Origin: Meconema thalassinum
Lineage: Eukaryota > Arthropoda > Insecta > Orthoptera > Tettigoniidae
Assembly (NCBI GenBank): GCA_946902985.2
Contig: OX336391.1
Location: 75,307,947-75,371,946 of the forward strand
Reading direction: 5' to 3'
Length of the DNA: 64,000 bases
How positions within the stretch are numbered: position 1 is the stretch's first letter; every line of letters begins with the position of its first letter. The notes beneath the pieces were generated by a model. That model saw only the letters and a list, made by a program, of their open reading frames with translations, was not told the DNA's origin and ran no database searches. Made by a program: the position numbers and the translations under genes. Positions 33,850 to 43,721 of this stretch are shown here, piece after piece.

Positions 33850-35000
33850 TCTCCATTCCTATCAAGCTCAAACACCTGGACTCAATAACAATGATGAAAT
33901 TCAATTTGTTATCAACAACCAAGATATTTACACCCTACCGCATGAAAGTATCATTCAGATCGAAGGTCGGCTCACCAAAGCAGATGGCTCTACACCCACC
34001 ACATCCAAGTTGGCCAACCATGGTTTGGCCTTTCTGTTTTCTGAGGTGCGTTATGTCATAAACGATATCGTGGTGGATAGCACTCGAAATGTGGGCATTT
34101 CCATTGTCATGAAACTATACCCTTCTTACAGTGAGGAAGAAGGTAAAACACTTTGCTTGGCGGGTTGGTGCCCTGACTCGACCAATGACTGGATGGTACA
34201 CACCGATGGGACCTTTACTGGATATTTACCTCTTAAACTGATTTTAGGCTTTGCCGAAGACCACCTGCGAATTGTGGTCAACGCAAGGCAAGTGCTTTAT
34301 CTGGTGAGAGACAGGAGTGATAATAATGCACTCAAGGGAACTGACAATGCCCCCATAGATTCAAAAATTCAACTACAACGCTCGCTATGGAAAGTGCCCC
34401 ATGTGACCCTTGACGATAGCAAAAAACAGGACATACTCAAGATGGTAAAGAGAGATATGCCTCTACCCATGGAATTTAGAAGCTGGGCACTCCATGAGTA
34501 CCCGCTGTTGCCCACCACCAACACACACATTTGGTCTGTAAAAACAGCTCGCTATACAGAGAGACCTCTCTACATGATCGTGGGTTTTCAAACGAATCGC
34601 AAGTATCAACAAACCAAAGATGCCACGCAATTTGATCACTTGCAATTGAGAAATGCACGTCTTATCCTCAACGGAGCTGTGTTTCCCTATGAAGGACTGG
34701 ATTTGGATTTTTCAAAAAATAAGTTTGGCCCCCTGTACGACTTGTTTTCTAAATTTCGATGGTCGTATTATCAAAAAGAGAACGGCCCCATGCTGCTACC
34801 CCAAGCGTTTAAGGCAAGGGCGCCACTGATTGTTTTTGACTGTTCTTACCTGGAAGAGTCTGTCAAGCCATCCAATATTGACATTCGACTAGACTGAAAC
34901 GCATGACAATGTACCAGCCAATACGACAGCCTACTGATTGATTATTCATCACAAACAAGTTAACTATTATCCACTGTCCAACCAAGTGACGAGTGTATAA
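33785..35000 (+). pseudogene. Polinton major capsid protein, C-terminus frameshifted
   Basis: Double-jelly-roll major capsid protein. ATG at 33785 (or 33788) is chosen because codons before it overlap the small upstream gene and start only with TTG. Conserved landmarks: LNNNDEIQF, NQDIYTLPHES, AFLFSEVRYVIND, NVGISIVMKLY, GWCPD, LPLKLILGF and a C-terminal half with FGPLYDLFSKFRWSYY. The open frame stops at 34897, but the next frame continues with the conserved VPANTTAY and IIHH segments to a TAA at 34998-35000, itself interrupted by a TGA at 34935-34937. So there is one indel near 34890 and one nonsense change, both in the last 35 codons. The rest is intact. Confidence 0.85.
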
Positions 35001-35003
35001 ATA
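34996..35003 (+). promoter_or_regulatory. TATAAATA box before the BIR gene
   Basis: Overlaps the ancestral capsid stop and lies 38 bases before the ATG at 35034, close to the 36-base spacing at the penton gene. Confidence 0.55.
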
Positions 35004-35033
35004 ACAGGTCAACCCACGTCAAGCCGCTCAATC

Positions 35034-35566
35034 ATGTTTTGTTTTAAAGCATCAAGAGAAGTCACATCCATTAATTTAAACTCTGAAGAACAACGTTTCA
35101 AGACTTTTGCAACATGGCCATTGCCTTTCATAAACCCTCAAGCCTTGGTGGCCGCTGGATTCTACTATTTAAAAACAAGAGATGAAGTGAAATGTGCCTT
35201 TTGTCCCATCATCATAGACCAATGGCAGGAGGGCGATGAACCCATGTAGGAACATCAGCGCTGGTCACCTGCCTGCCCATACCTATGCAGATTGGAGGTG
35301 GGAAATATACCCTGTCATTCAAGTTATCCCTCACTCGTGTCCCTGAGTGATGAAAAACCAGTTGCGATACGTATGGACAGTATGGTGTCCATGGTGCTTC
35401 AGTAAGCAGCTCACCATCGAAAACGCCTAGTTTAGAGACATTGGGACATCATCGGTGTTATGGACGTTACAAACACAAGAGACTATATTGTTGTATCAGT
35501 TGGTATCGTCCTTAACCCAAAATGACAAAAGCCTGTAAGACGTGTTATGATAATAAAATGATGTAA
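35034..35566 (+). pseudogene. BIR-domain (IAP-like) gene of the Polinton, with truncated RING remnant
   Basis: ATG 35034 opens a BIR domain: RFKTFATWP, LVAAGFYYLKTRDEVKCAFC and WQEGDEP, then, after a TAG at 35247-35249, EHQRWSPACPYL. The zinc ligands follow the family pattern C-x2-C-x16-H-x6-C, counting across the stop. Downstream in another frame, 35525-35566, a short CKTCYDNKM resembles the first cysteine pair of an IAP RING finger and ends at once in TAA, next to an AATAAA at 35552-35557. IAPs bind caspases and block apoptosis, and viruses capture them for this purpose. Here the gene is between capsid and VDCQGF genes, reads with the virion block and has its own TATA box. It is now broken. 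Confidence 0.75.
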
Positions 35567-35707
35567 TTCATAAATTCTTATTTTTTTCATGTTCCCCTCA
35601 ATTTTTTTTTTCAAACTAGCATGGCAGGTAAGTCCATGTCATGACCACACCTTAGTCATTGATTGTCAGTCAGTCGTCAGTTGAACTTGGTCCAGGCAAG
35701 CGGCAAC

Positions 35708-36259
35708 ATGTTGCGCACACTCATTGTGGATTGCCAAGGGTTTAAAATTGGTGACAACAAATTTATATTTAAACAAGTGGCCATTATCGATTGTACCACG
35801 TTTTGGATATCGCAAGCTACGCATTTGCTATTTAAACCGCCCCATGCTTTTGATTTGTTGTGTGTAAAAGACCGCAAACAAACCCAGTGGATTGAAAATC
35901 ATAAGCAACTAGACTGGAATCAAGGAACCATTTCCTATAAATATTTGGACGTGGTCATGAAAGCACACTTGTCCTCGGCCAATGTAGTATTTGTGAAAGG
36001 TAATGAAAAACGTGAATGGTTGCAACCATTTTTGGCGTCTTACTGTCAATGTATCGACCTCTTGGACCTGGGCTGCCCCTCCCTGCAAACGCTGATGGAT
36101 ACTTGTTTCTGTGGCAACATTACCCGTACAGCCCTAGCGCATGCGTGGCATCTCTTTCATTGGTTAACCACCCATGCCTGCTGGGAGTTGTTGAACAAAA
36201 TTATAACTCAAGATTTACCTGTGAATGACGCCAGTGAGATTTCTACAAGCGACGTGTAA
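35708..36259 (+). CDS. Polinton VDCQGF-motif protein, 183 aa, unknown function
   Basis: ATG 35708 opens directly onto LRTLIVDCQGFKIGDNKFIFK. Later landmarks are FKPPHAFDLL, WIENHKQLDWNQGTISY, ANVVFVKGNEKREWL and IDLLDLGCPSLQTL. I recall proteins with this VD-x-QGF...F.PP...VKG.EK..WL...DLE..GCPSL order in many arthropod Polintons and Polinton-rich genomes. The spaced acidic residues could fit an RNase H-like nuclease fold, but this is not shown. Open frame, no stops. It lies between the BIR and HIPKSW-motif genes, with an A/T-rich leader and a T-run at 35612-35621. Confidence 0.55.
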   Translation: MLRTLIVDCQGFKIGDNKFIFKQVAIIDCTTFWISQATHLLFKPPHAFDLLCVKDRKQTQWIENHKQLDWNQGTISYKYLDVVMKAHLSSANVVFVKGNEKREWLQPFLASYCQCIDLLDLGCPSLQTLMDTCFCGNITRTALAHAWHLFHWLTTHACWELLNKIITQDLPVNDASEISTSDV

Positions 36260-36280
36260 ACATCTACAACACGTGATACC

Positions 36281-36748
36281 ATGGAGAAAGGCAATGCTAC
36301 CGACAAAGCCATCGGGAAGTTCTTTGTGTGCAAAAAGAAACCAGACAGTTTTACCAAAGAGGAACTCTTAGCGCTGCCCAAGTCGTTCATTTATTATGTG
36401 GCCGCCAACGCGGTGAAAGAAATCTGGCAACATATACCAAAATCATGGACTCAAGACACTGTGTTCAGTGAATTGCAACTCTGTACGGATTACGATCACC
36501 ATAAGAAAGTGGCCATGGCAAAATTACCCTCTATGCGTCAGTGCGCGACTTGTCAGCTAGTGAAACAGTATCACGGGCATATAAGTCCGTGTAAAGACTT
36601 CGTTGAATCATTCCATGGGTGTCATGGCGAGAAAAAACAACAACAACAACAAACACAAACATCGTCCACAGAAGAGGAGGAAGACCAAACCTTTTCACCA
36701 TCAATGGAAAAGGATATGCCAGACCTGTACTGGCAGTGGCGTCATTGA
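36281..36748 (+). CDS. Unrecognised Polinton ORF, 155 aa
   Basis: ATG 36281 to TGA 36748. Contains ALPKSFIYYVAANAVKEIW, HIPKSWTQDTVF, a histidine pair (YDHHKK) and a MRQCATCQLVKQYHGHISPC stretch whose cysteines could hold one zinc. The C-terminal end is glutamine/glutamate-rich and overlaps the start of the PLA2 gene by about 125 bp in another frame. No family recognised. The overlap and the low-complexity end suggest the true C-terminus may have been nearer 36620. Confidence 0.45.
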   Translation: MEKGNATDKAIGKFFVCKKKPDSFTKEELLALPKSFIYYVAANAVKEIWQHIPKSWTQDTVFSELQLCTDYDHHKKVAMAKLPSMRQCATCQLVKQYHGHISPCKDFVESFHGCHGEKKQQQQQTQTSSTEEEEDQTFSPSMEKDMPDLYWQWRH

Positions 36749-37061
36749 CAAAGTGATTCAATACTTACCTTTCGAAATCCATCTTCCAGGTTATCGTTTT
36801 TGTGGCCCTGGAACTCATCTTGGAAAACGTTTGCAGCGTGGTGATGTACCCATTAATCTTTTGGATCAAGCATGCAAAGAACATGACCTATCTTATCACC
36901 ATAGTCATCCTGGTTTAGGACATGTGGCAGATAAATTGTTACTGAAAAAAGCTAAAGAACGTTTCACATCCTGTGATGCCTCAGTGGGTGAAAGGATGGC
37001 AGCCCTGATTGTGATGAGTGCTATGAAAGGAAAGTTGATGATGCGTGGACATAAACATTGA
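36624..37061 (+). CDS. Polinton phospholipase A2-like (parvovirus VP1-type) protein
   Basis: ATG 36624, 145 codons, open. A basic, asparagine-rich N-terminus (RKNNNNNKHKHRPQKRRK) fits a nuclear or DNA-binding signal. The domain that follows has LPFEIHLPGYRFCGPGT (calcium-binding loop YxGPGT) and LLDQACKEHDLSYHH, with the catalytic His-Asp pair, then a helix ADKLLLKKAKERF. This is the PLA2 fold used by parvovirus VP1 to leave endosomes. A similar membrane-breaching role for a Polinton virion is inference. An AATAAA at 37119-37124 follows the stop. No break is visible. Confidence 0.75.
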   Translation: MARKNNNNNKHKHRPQKRRKTKPFHHQWKRICQTCTGSGVIDKVIQYLPFEIHLPGYRFCGPGTHLGKRLQRGDVPINLLDQACKEHDLSYHHSHPGLGHVADKLLLKKAKERFTSCDASVGERMAALIVMSAMKGKLMMRGHKH

Positions 37062-38165
37062 GGAATTGGGATTTGTTTGTATTCTATTTTATTTTGTCAA
37101 TTCCCTATGGTTATGAAATAAAATCAAAGGTTTACGAGAACACAATGTTTCATTTTAATTTAAAAGAAATCATGATGTTGATGGGCTGAATTTTACATTT
37201 TCATATTTTCACACATTGTCATTTGCCAATTTGCAATTTACAGGTTTTAGAAATGTTTGTTTAAAGTTTTGCGTTTCTTATGATATGGATTCTCTATTTT
37301 GTTGATGACACTTTTTAAAAATGTTTGTTTTATGTTTTTGAATTTTTATATTTCACACATGAGCATTTCCAGTTTTAGAAAATGTGTGTTTTAAGCTTTG
37401 CGTTTTTGGCGATATCGAAGCATGGATTTTCCATTTTGTTGTTTTGTCTTTTTCCATTTGGTGTATGTCGAAAGTTGAGATTTGTCAATGATGTCAATGC
37501 GAGTGCTTGACCATGATGTTGATGATGCAGTGAGTTTATGTGTGTTTGGAGAAACGTCGAGGTCTACGACTAGTGCACGTAAGACTGTTTTTACAAAAAT
37601 AATGTCTATTGACCGCTACATTTTAAAGAGAGAAGAAATAAAACTATTGAAAACAAAATGAGTATATAAGTGACAATTTCCCCCTCCCCACTCATCCTAC
37701 CTCCCCGTGTTTGCTCTGGTCATATAGACACACCAGCTTTTACTCTACTCACACAACCATAGCTGTCTTTGGGAACAAACACAACCATTTTATTTATCCC
37801 CAAAAGCACATTCTCCACATACACACTCATCCCAAAAGAACTTTTTTTCTAGTTTTCCATTTACGATTTACATTACAAAAAAAGTTACTAAAAATACTAT
37901 TACTCATTTCATATTTACAAACACTACAACTTTGTACAGCTTTAAAAGAATCACATTATATACCATTTTCCAATTCCCAACTCGGTGAAATAAATTTAAA
38001 AAAACAGGTTGCTTAAAAGTTTTTTTAAGAGCAAAAGGTTCAAGTGGGTTGCCACTATTTACAAAATCTACTATTTTCAATGTCAAAAACCAATATTTAC
38101 AAAATACAAAATACTAAATCAACGAGTTACAAAAAGCCATGTCCCTAAACGAACAAACAGAAAAA
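37062..38165. other. Convergent intergenic region with a two-copy repeat and an orphan TATA box
   Basis: Lies between the rightward virion block and leftward POLB. A repeat of about 165 bp occurs twice (about 37190-37335 and 37350-37440), sharing TTTCACACAT, AGTTTTAGAAA, GCGTTT and ATTTTGTTG. A TATATAAG at 37663-37670 is followed by a C/T-rich leader but no ATG within 100 bases. AATAAA signals occur at 37119 and 37638. No gene supported. Confidence 0.5.
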
Positions 38166-41100
38166 TCACACCTCCTCCTCCTTGCGGTCGTAACCCCAGG
38201 GCAGGCTCGTGAACAAGTCATCAGCGCACACATGTTTGTTATCCATGGAGGCGAGGGTACGTTTTCTCTGTTCTACTAGATACAAATGATGGTTGCTGGA
38301 TTGTATCCTGCACTGTGTATGGGACATAACTTTGCCAGTAAGTATAACCGCTAAGTAATCGTCTACACGTAAGGATTTTACCACTGCCCTACCTACACCT
38401 TTTGCTCTTTTGGCTTCCTTACAGTCTAGCGTGCGATAAGCATACATTTTCGAAGCCAAACCTACGAATTCCGTCATAATGGAATCACCACATTCATCTT
38501 TTAAAACACCCATTTCCTTCTTGTTTTTTATGGGCAGCTGAAATATGTTGTCAGCACTATACGAAGAGGTGTCGAACCAGTCACTATGCTGCCTTATGAC
38601 GTCATAGGGGTTGCAGTGGCGAATGTGGTAAATGAATGAGTCCGTATCCATATACAAAAGAGATACGTCCTCAAAATGGCGTTTGGCAAACTCATAGTGG
38701 AATCGATACATGGCCGATTTAGAAAAGTCTAAAATGACTTGGCCCAAGTAAATGGGCTTATCCATGGTCACGCTGGTCCTACTCAATTCAATAGTGGCCA
38801 AATCCTCATCGATAATGTTGATTGACTTGAAATTTGGCTTGGCAATGTACCGCCGGGCACCCCATCGCCCCTCCCAGACATTCACCAATTTAATGTCACG
38901 GTATTTGCGGACATTCTCCATGGACTTGCCATAGATGCAGTTATTCATTAATTTAAAAAAATTAATTTCAAACTGCTGTGTTGCCATTTGTCGGTGCTCT
39001 GTGTTGAGTTGCAGGTATGGCTTGAGCCATGGTTTTTGAGCAAATGAAATACCCCTGTGGATTTTCTTCAACACTAAGCCTTGGGCGAGGCATTGCACCA
39101 ACATTTGGATATGTAGCATATACCGATTTTTGTTGTAAAGTGTGCCCATGAGTTTTTCAATTTTCACTTTACTGTCAGGGGGAACCATTTGCTCAAGGCA
39201 GAATGGGAAATCGGCATGTTCATCATACAAGGAAGAGGGATATTCAATATCCACTTTTAGCAAATATCCACGGCCTGTTTCTAGGCTAGCCTGGACCACA
39301 TCAAATGCTGATACTTGTTTCTCTGTCAGCCAAGCAAACTTCCCATAGGGCAAAGGCTGACTCATGGCGTAATCGTACAAATTATTCACGTCATAGTACA
39401 TTGAGTATGATTCTGGTTTGTCTGGTGAATAATCAGGCATGTAGACATTGTTTGCTTCGGCATGGCGCTGGTTAAGCGACACAAAGCCGCCACGAATGCT
39501 CTTTTCAAAAAATAGAACCATGTCTACATCAGTGAGTAACTCCTATTCCACTTGAGTGTATTTCAAAGCGGCATCAAACGAGAGCCCTGGACTCGTATAA
39601 TAGTGAGCCGGGTCAAGACCATAAATGTGCTGACACAACTCACGAAATTTTTCAAACACATCGGTGAGCAGCAATACATCCAGTTTTAGGTAATGTATAG
39701 CATATTCACTTAGCGTCTTCATGTCAAACACTCGCCAAACTTGACATGCATGTGCATAGTCTTCATAGGAAACGGTACTACGTGTTAGTTTCGAGTAAAA
39801 TTTCTCTTGTGGTGGGAGTTTTGTTTGCTTTAACACGTCTCAGCTCTTGCAGAAATCATACGGGAATATACCTTTCCGAATGCATAATTGAAATTGCTTA
39901 GGATCATTAAAATGCATTCTAGTATTTTTAATTCCTCCTCATTCAAGCCATTCACAAGACTGTCTAGCGAGGAAGCCATAAATTTAAAGGAATCCAAAAA
40001 TCGAATGCTAAAGTCGCTCAACCTCCATGTCAGGGCTGTAAAACGCTCATGGTTTTAGGGAATAATGGTAAACGAGCCCTTGTTGACATGAGCCAATTCA
40101 CGAATCAAATACCGAATGTTATAATTTGCCAGATTGTGGAAAAAGACACTGATGAAACGAGGAGCTGAAAAGTTCAAATTACATTTACTATGCGCAGCTC
40201 CACGAAACTCTCCCGTAAAGTGCGAGTGATCACGAACGGTGTCTTCAGCACTGATCAGTGGCTTTTCGCAAATATGATATATCGTGGCATCATGCTCATA
40301 CTGTTGCTGCTGTTCTGGAGATAGGTCCATGGGTACTGGGTGGTCCAGTAATTCCTGTACATCATGAGCCAACTTTACAAGTTCATCCAAAAACCATCTG
40401 GCACAATCTGGCCCCTCACAGTATTTGTAAACGGATTGTGTGGGGTCATAGGCACACACCACATTAAATCCTATGGCAAAAGGTTCATGTTTTTGAATGG
40501 GTGTGGTTGAGTTTATGGTGGGATCTGGTTCACATCCCGCCATGGGTGTGGTGAGAGCTTCGAAATCTGCGTACACCACATAGGGAACAGTGTCACGCTT
40601 ATGAATGTCCTTAAACTTTAACACAGCCTTGTCCCCTTGTGGCAATATCAGTCTCACCACTACCTGAGAAACACAATCTAACCTATGACGTTCCAAAAGT
40701 GTAGTGGTTGTAAAATATTTCAGACAACGGTCGCAAATGTACTTCTTACCATTATGCTTGGACGCTTGACTGCTTAGAAATCTACTCAGGATTTTAATGA
40801 AGCAATAGTGATTCACTTCTCCGTAAGACAGATATAAAAGATGAATGTGGTGTCGTTTCGGTTCTTTTGTGGCATAAAGAGGACCCACAATCTCATCACC
40901 ATCAAGGCCATACACCATGAACGCAAAGTCCTGGTCGTCTTGTTCAAACCTATTGATTTCCGTTAAGTCCATAGGGAACGATATTCTAGTTAAATTTAAT
41001 GTTTATTTTAATTCATCAAACTTGGCCTTGTACTTTGCTGGTCTGTTAACATGACGATCTTGAGCTGGCTGCAAATACGCAGCCACAGCCCACAGAAAAC

Positions 41101-41347
41101 ATTGATCATCAACATTTTCATTATTCACCACAGCCTTTTTTGAAGCTATTGCTGGTGGCGTTTTAATATAGCTAGACCCAGCATTCAACGGGTTGAAATG
41201 ACAAATGTTGATTTGTAGATAATTGATTTTGTCTAACGCTATGCCACTTGGTCCTTGTTGTAGTTTATCAAATTTTGATAGCAAGGCATTGACCACATGG
41301 CATTGATACCACTCGTTCAGATTATCGGCTATCAAAAGCTCTTGCAT
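38166..41347 (-). pseudogene. Protein-primed DNA polymerase B (POLB) of the Polinton, four stops, one frameshift
   Basis: About 1,060 codons from ATG 41347 to stop 38166. The N-terminal segment 41003-41347 has INYLQINICHFNPL and CFLWAV, conserved before the exonuclease. A zinc-like C-x2-C...H...C follows (CDRCLKYF..LERHRLDC). The 3'-5' exonuclease has YADFEAL (Exo I) and HNLANYN (Exo II). The polymerase has NNLYDYAMSQPLPYG (motif A region), LMNNCIYGKSMEN (motif B) and YMDTDSF (motif C, catalytic aspartates). Breaks: TAA 41003-41005, TAA 40055-40057, TGA 39840-39842, TAG 39543-39545 and a one-base loss in an A-run near 39930. All three stop types occur, so recoding is not an explanation. Confidence 0.9.
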
Positions 41348-41439
41348 TTTACTGCCAATATAAAATGGTTTTTTATGCTCACCGTCCTTGTTTTTAGCCT
41401 ATTTTCAATTTTGAAAAAAAATAGGCTTATGAGATCACC

Positions 41440-42900
41440 TTTTGTCCGTGTGTGTGTGCGTGTGTGTGTGTGTGTGTGTGATTCGTGTGTGTGTCCCCCC
41501 CCCTAATAAAATCTAAACGGCAGGAGCGATTTCAATGAAACTCGGAAAGTTCATAGCACTATTCCCGGCGACCTCGACCGTGCCCTTCAAATTTTGTTAC
41601 GACTCACCAATCCAACATGGCGGCTGTGCGAAATATTTCTCCAGCATTCAATATCCCTGAAACTATTACCGATATTACCCTGACATTTTCTATGGTGATA
41701 GAGGCAACTACTATAAGTTCACTTATGTGACTTTTGAAAACCTGGTAACTACAAAACCAACATGGCGGCCAAGCGAATTTGCGACTTTTAAATAGATGTT
41801 TCTCGCGATTTGACCAACCAAACGCAATGAAACTTGGTACAGTATATGTTTATATACATTGTAATGCACCGACATCTAACTTCGTTCAATTATTTACATA
41901 ATCACAAGATGGCGGATGTGCGAAATATTTCACCGGCATTCTATATCTCTCAAACTATTAGCGGTATTTCCCTAAAATTTTGTACGGAGATAAAGGGCAC
42001 TACTGGAAGTCCATCTATAAGATTCTCAAAAAACGGTTAACTACAAAACGAACATGGCGGCCAAGCGAATTTGAAAATTTTAAATAGACCTTTCTCGCGA
42101 TTTAATGTCCCAAGCGCACTGAAACCTGGTACAGGAAATATTTATACACATTGTAATCCACTGGTATCTAATTTAGTTCAATTGTTTACATTACCTCAAG
42201 ATGGCGGCAGTGCGAATTTTAAAATTAAGTTTTTATTTCTTGTGATGTAGTCATGCGATCGAAGTGAAAGTTTGAATAATGAACCTACGCAATAATTTTC
42301 CTTTAATGGTACATGACTCTATGACCTATACATTTAACAATCCAACATGGCGACCATCCGAAATATTTAGACGATACTGAATATCTACGAATCTATTTTA
42401 GCAATCAAACTAAATTTTTTAATGTTCATAGGGGCTATGAACTTAAGTTCACCTATAGGATTTTAAATAACCTGGTGATCACAAATCCAACATGGCGGTG
42501 ACGCGAATTATAAATATTCACATGGACGTTTCTCGCAATTTAACCATCCGCGTGCAGTGAAACTTGGTACAGTAAAACTTTATCCGAATGTTAATCCACT
42601 GGCATCTAATTTATTTCAATTGTTTCCATAACCTCAAGATGGCAGCTGTGAAAATTTTTTAAATCTCCTTGTTTTTTCTTGTGTCCTAATTATGCGATTG
42701 AAGTTTGAATACTACACGTTCACAATAATCTGCATGTAACAGTACATAACTCTAGGACCTACATATATAAAATCCACAATGGCGACCATCCGAAATATTA
42801 TTCGGTTCTCAATATCTACGAATCTATTACAGCAATCAAACTGAAATTGTGTATGTTGATAGTGGCAATTAACATAAGTAGGATATATGAAAATAGGCTG
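41440..42900. repeat. ~146-bp array of ATGGCGG-motif units inside the Polinton
   Basis: A (GT)n run and CTAAACGGCAGGAGCGATTT head lead into at least nine units. The ATGGC(G/A) motif recurs at 41617, 41762, 41909, 42054, 42201, 42347, 42492, 42639 and 42779, spaced 140-147 bp. Odd and even units differ (AACATGGCGGCC.. versus AAGATGGCGG..), giving a ~290-bp higher-order unit. It lies between the POLB start and the right TIR, so it is probably a later insertion. The head phrase is related to the tail at about 4310-4330. Confidence 0.75.
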
Positions 42901-43721
42901 TATAGTTCTTCACGGAACTACTTGTTATATATGAAATCGCACACGAGTTGTGTATTGACATTTAAAGCTGTATGAAACCTTTGCGCTGTACAAATTTGTT
43001 CTTAAAAAATTCCAAAACATGATTCGACAAAGTCCTTTGGGATTAAACTCTCTCTAACATTCACTACGCGCCCAGAGCAAACACGCTTCTTAAAACAGCA
43101 TTCAATGGGTTCCAAGTTAAGCTATCGGTAGCAGTGGCAAAATACATGATTTTTATAAAAAAAAACAATCTCACCCAAGTTTTCAGCCGTTGACTTTTTC
43201 AGCAATGGCCCCAAAGACACACGTTCTCAACAGCAGTTGTCAGGCTCAGACTCTAAAAAAGAAATAAAATAAACCGCCATGAGTATATCCATTCGCAATA
43301 GCATCTTTCATAAACAAAAATAAATAAAATAAAATATAAAAAACAGGTTGTATATGTATAATTTTCAAAAAATCTTACCTTGCTTTGTAAAAGGCCCTGC
43401 TTTTCCCTTTTCCTAGGCTTCAGTGGAATGGGGTTTCTCTCTCTCCCACAACAGGAATGCAGATTATCTAAAACAAAACAAAAATAACCATTCATCAATC
43501 AAATGGTAAACCAATAATCATTTAATCTTTGATTAGCATTAAAATAAACTAAACAGCGTTATTCCAACACTTACCTCAGATATATAATGTATCCAATACA
43601 GTAACCAATTGGGGTTGAGCACACGAATGCAATTATTTTACACAGATAAGACACAGCCTATGTTAACACAGTAACGTTTACCATAGGAATGTCGCGCAAT
43701 GTGCAGTGACATGCTCAATAC
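42901..43721. other. Polinton right interior, no gene apart from the exon-like segments
   Basis: AT-rich DNA between the 146-bp array and the right TIR. Holds the candidate leader exons of POLB (donor at 43574-43575, exon 43379-43467). Nothing else recognised. Confidence 0.45.
43379..43467 (-). other. Exon-like 89-base segment upstream of POLB
   Basis: On the minus strand, TTTTTGTTTTGTTTTAG precedes and GCAAG/GTAAGA follows, i.e. strong acceptor and donor sites. One frame is open throughout. Another donor (CTGAG/GTAAGT, exon end 43575) lies further upstream, and an acceptor (TATTGGCAG, ending 41352) lies four bases before the POLB ATG. Together they could be two leader exons spliced to POLB. 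Inference from splice consensus only. Confidence 0.35.

Noticed and set aside
38166..41347. Reassigned stop codons in the Polinton genes.
   Set aside because: TAA, TAG and TGA all occur within conserved blocks, together with frameshifts, so mutational decay is simpler.
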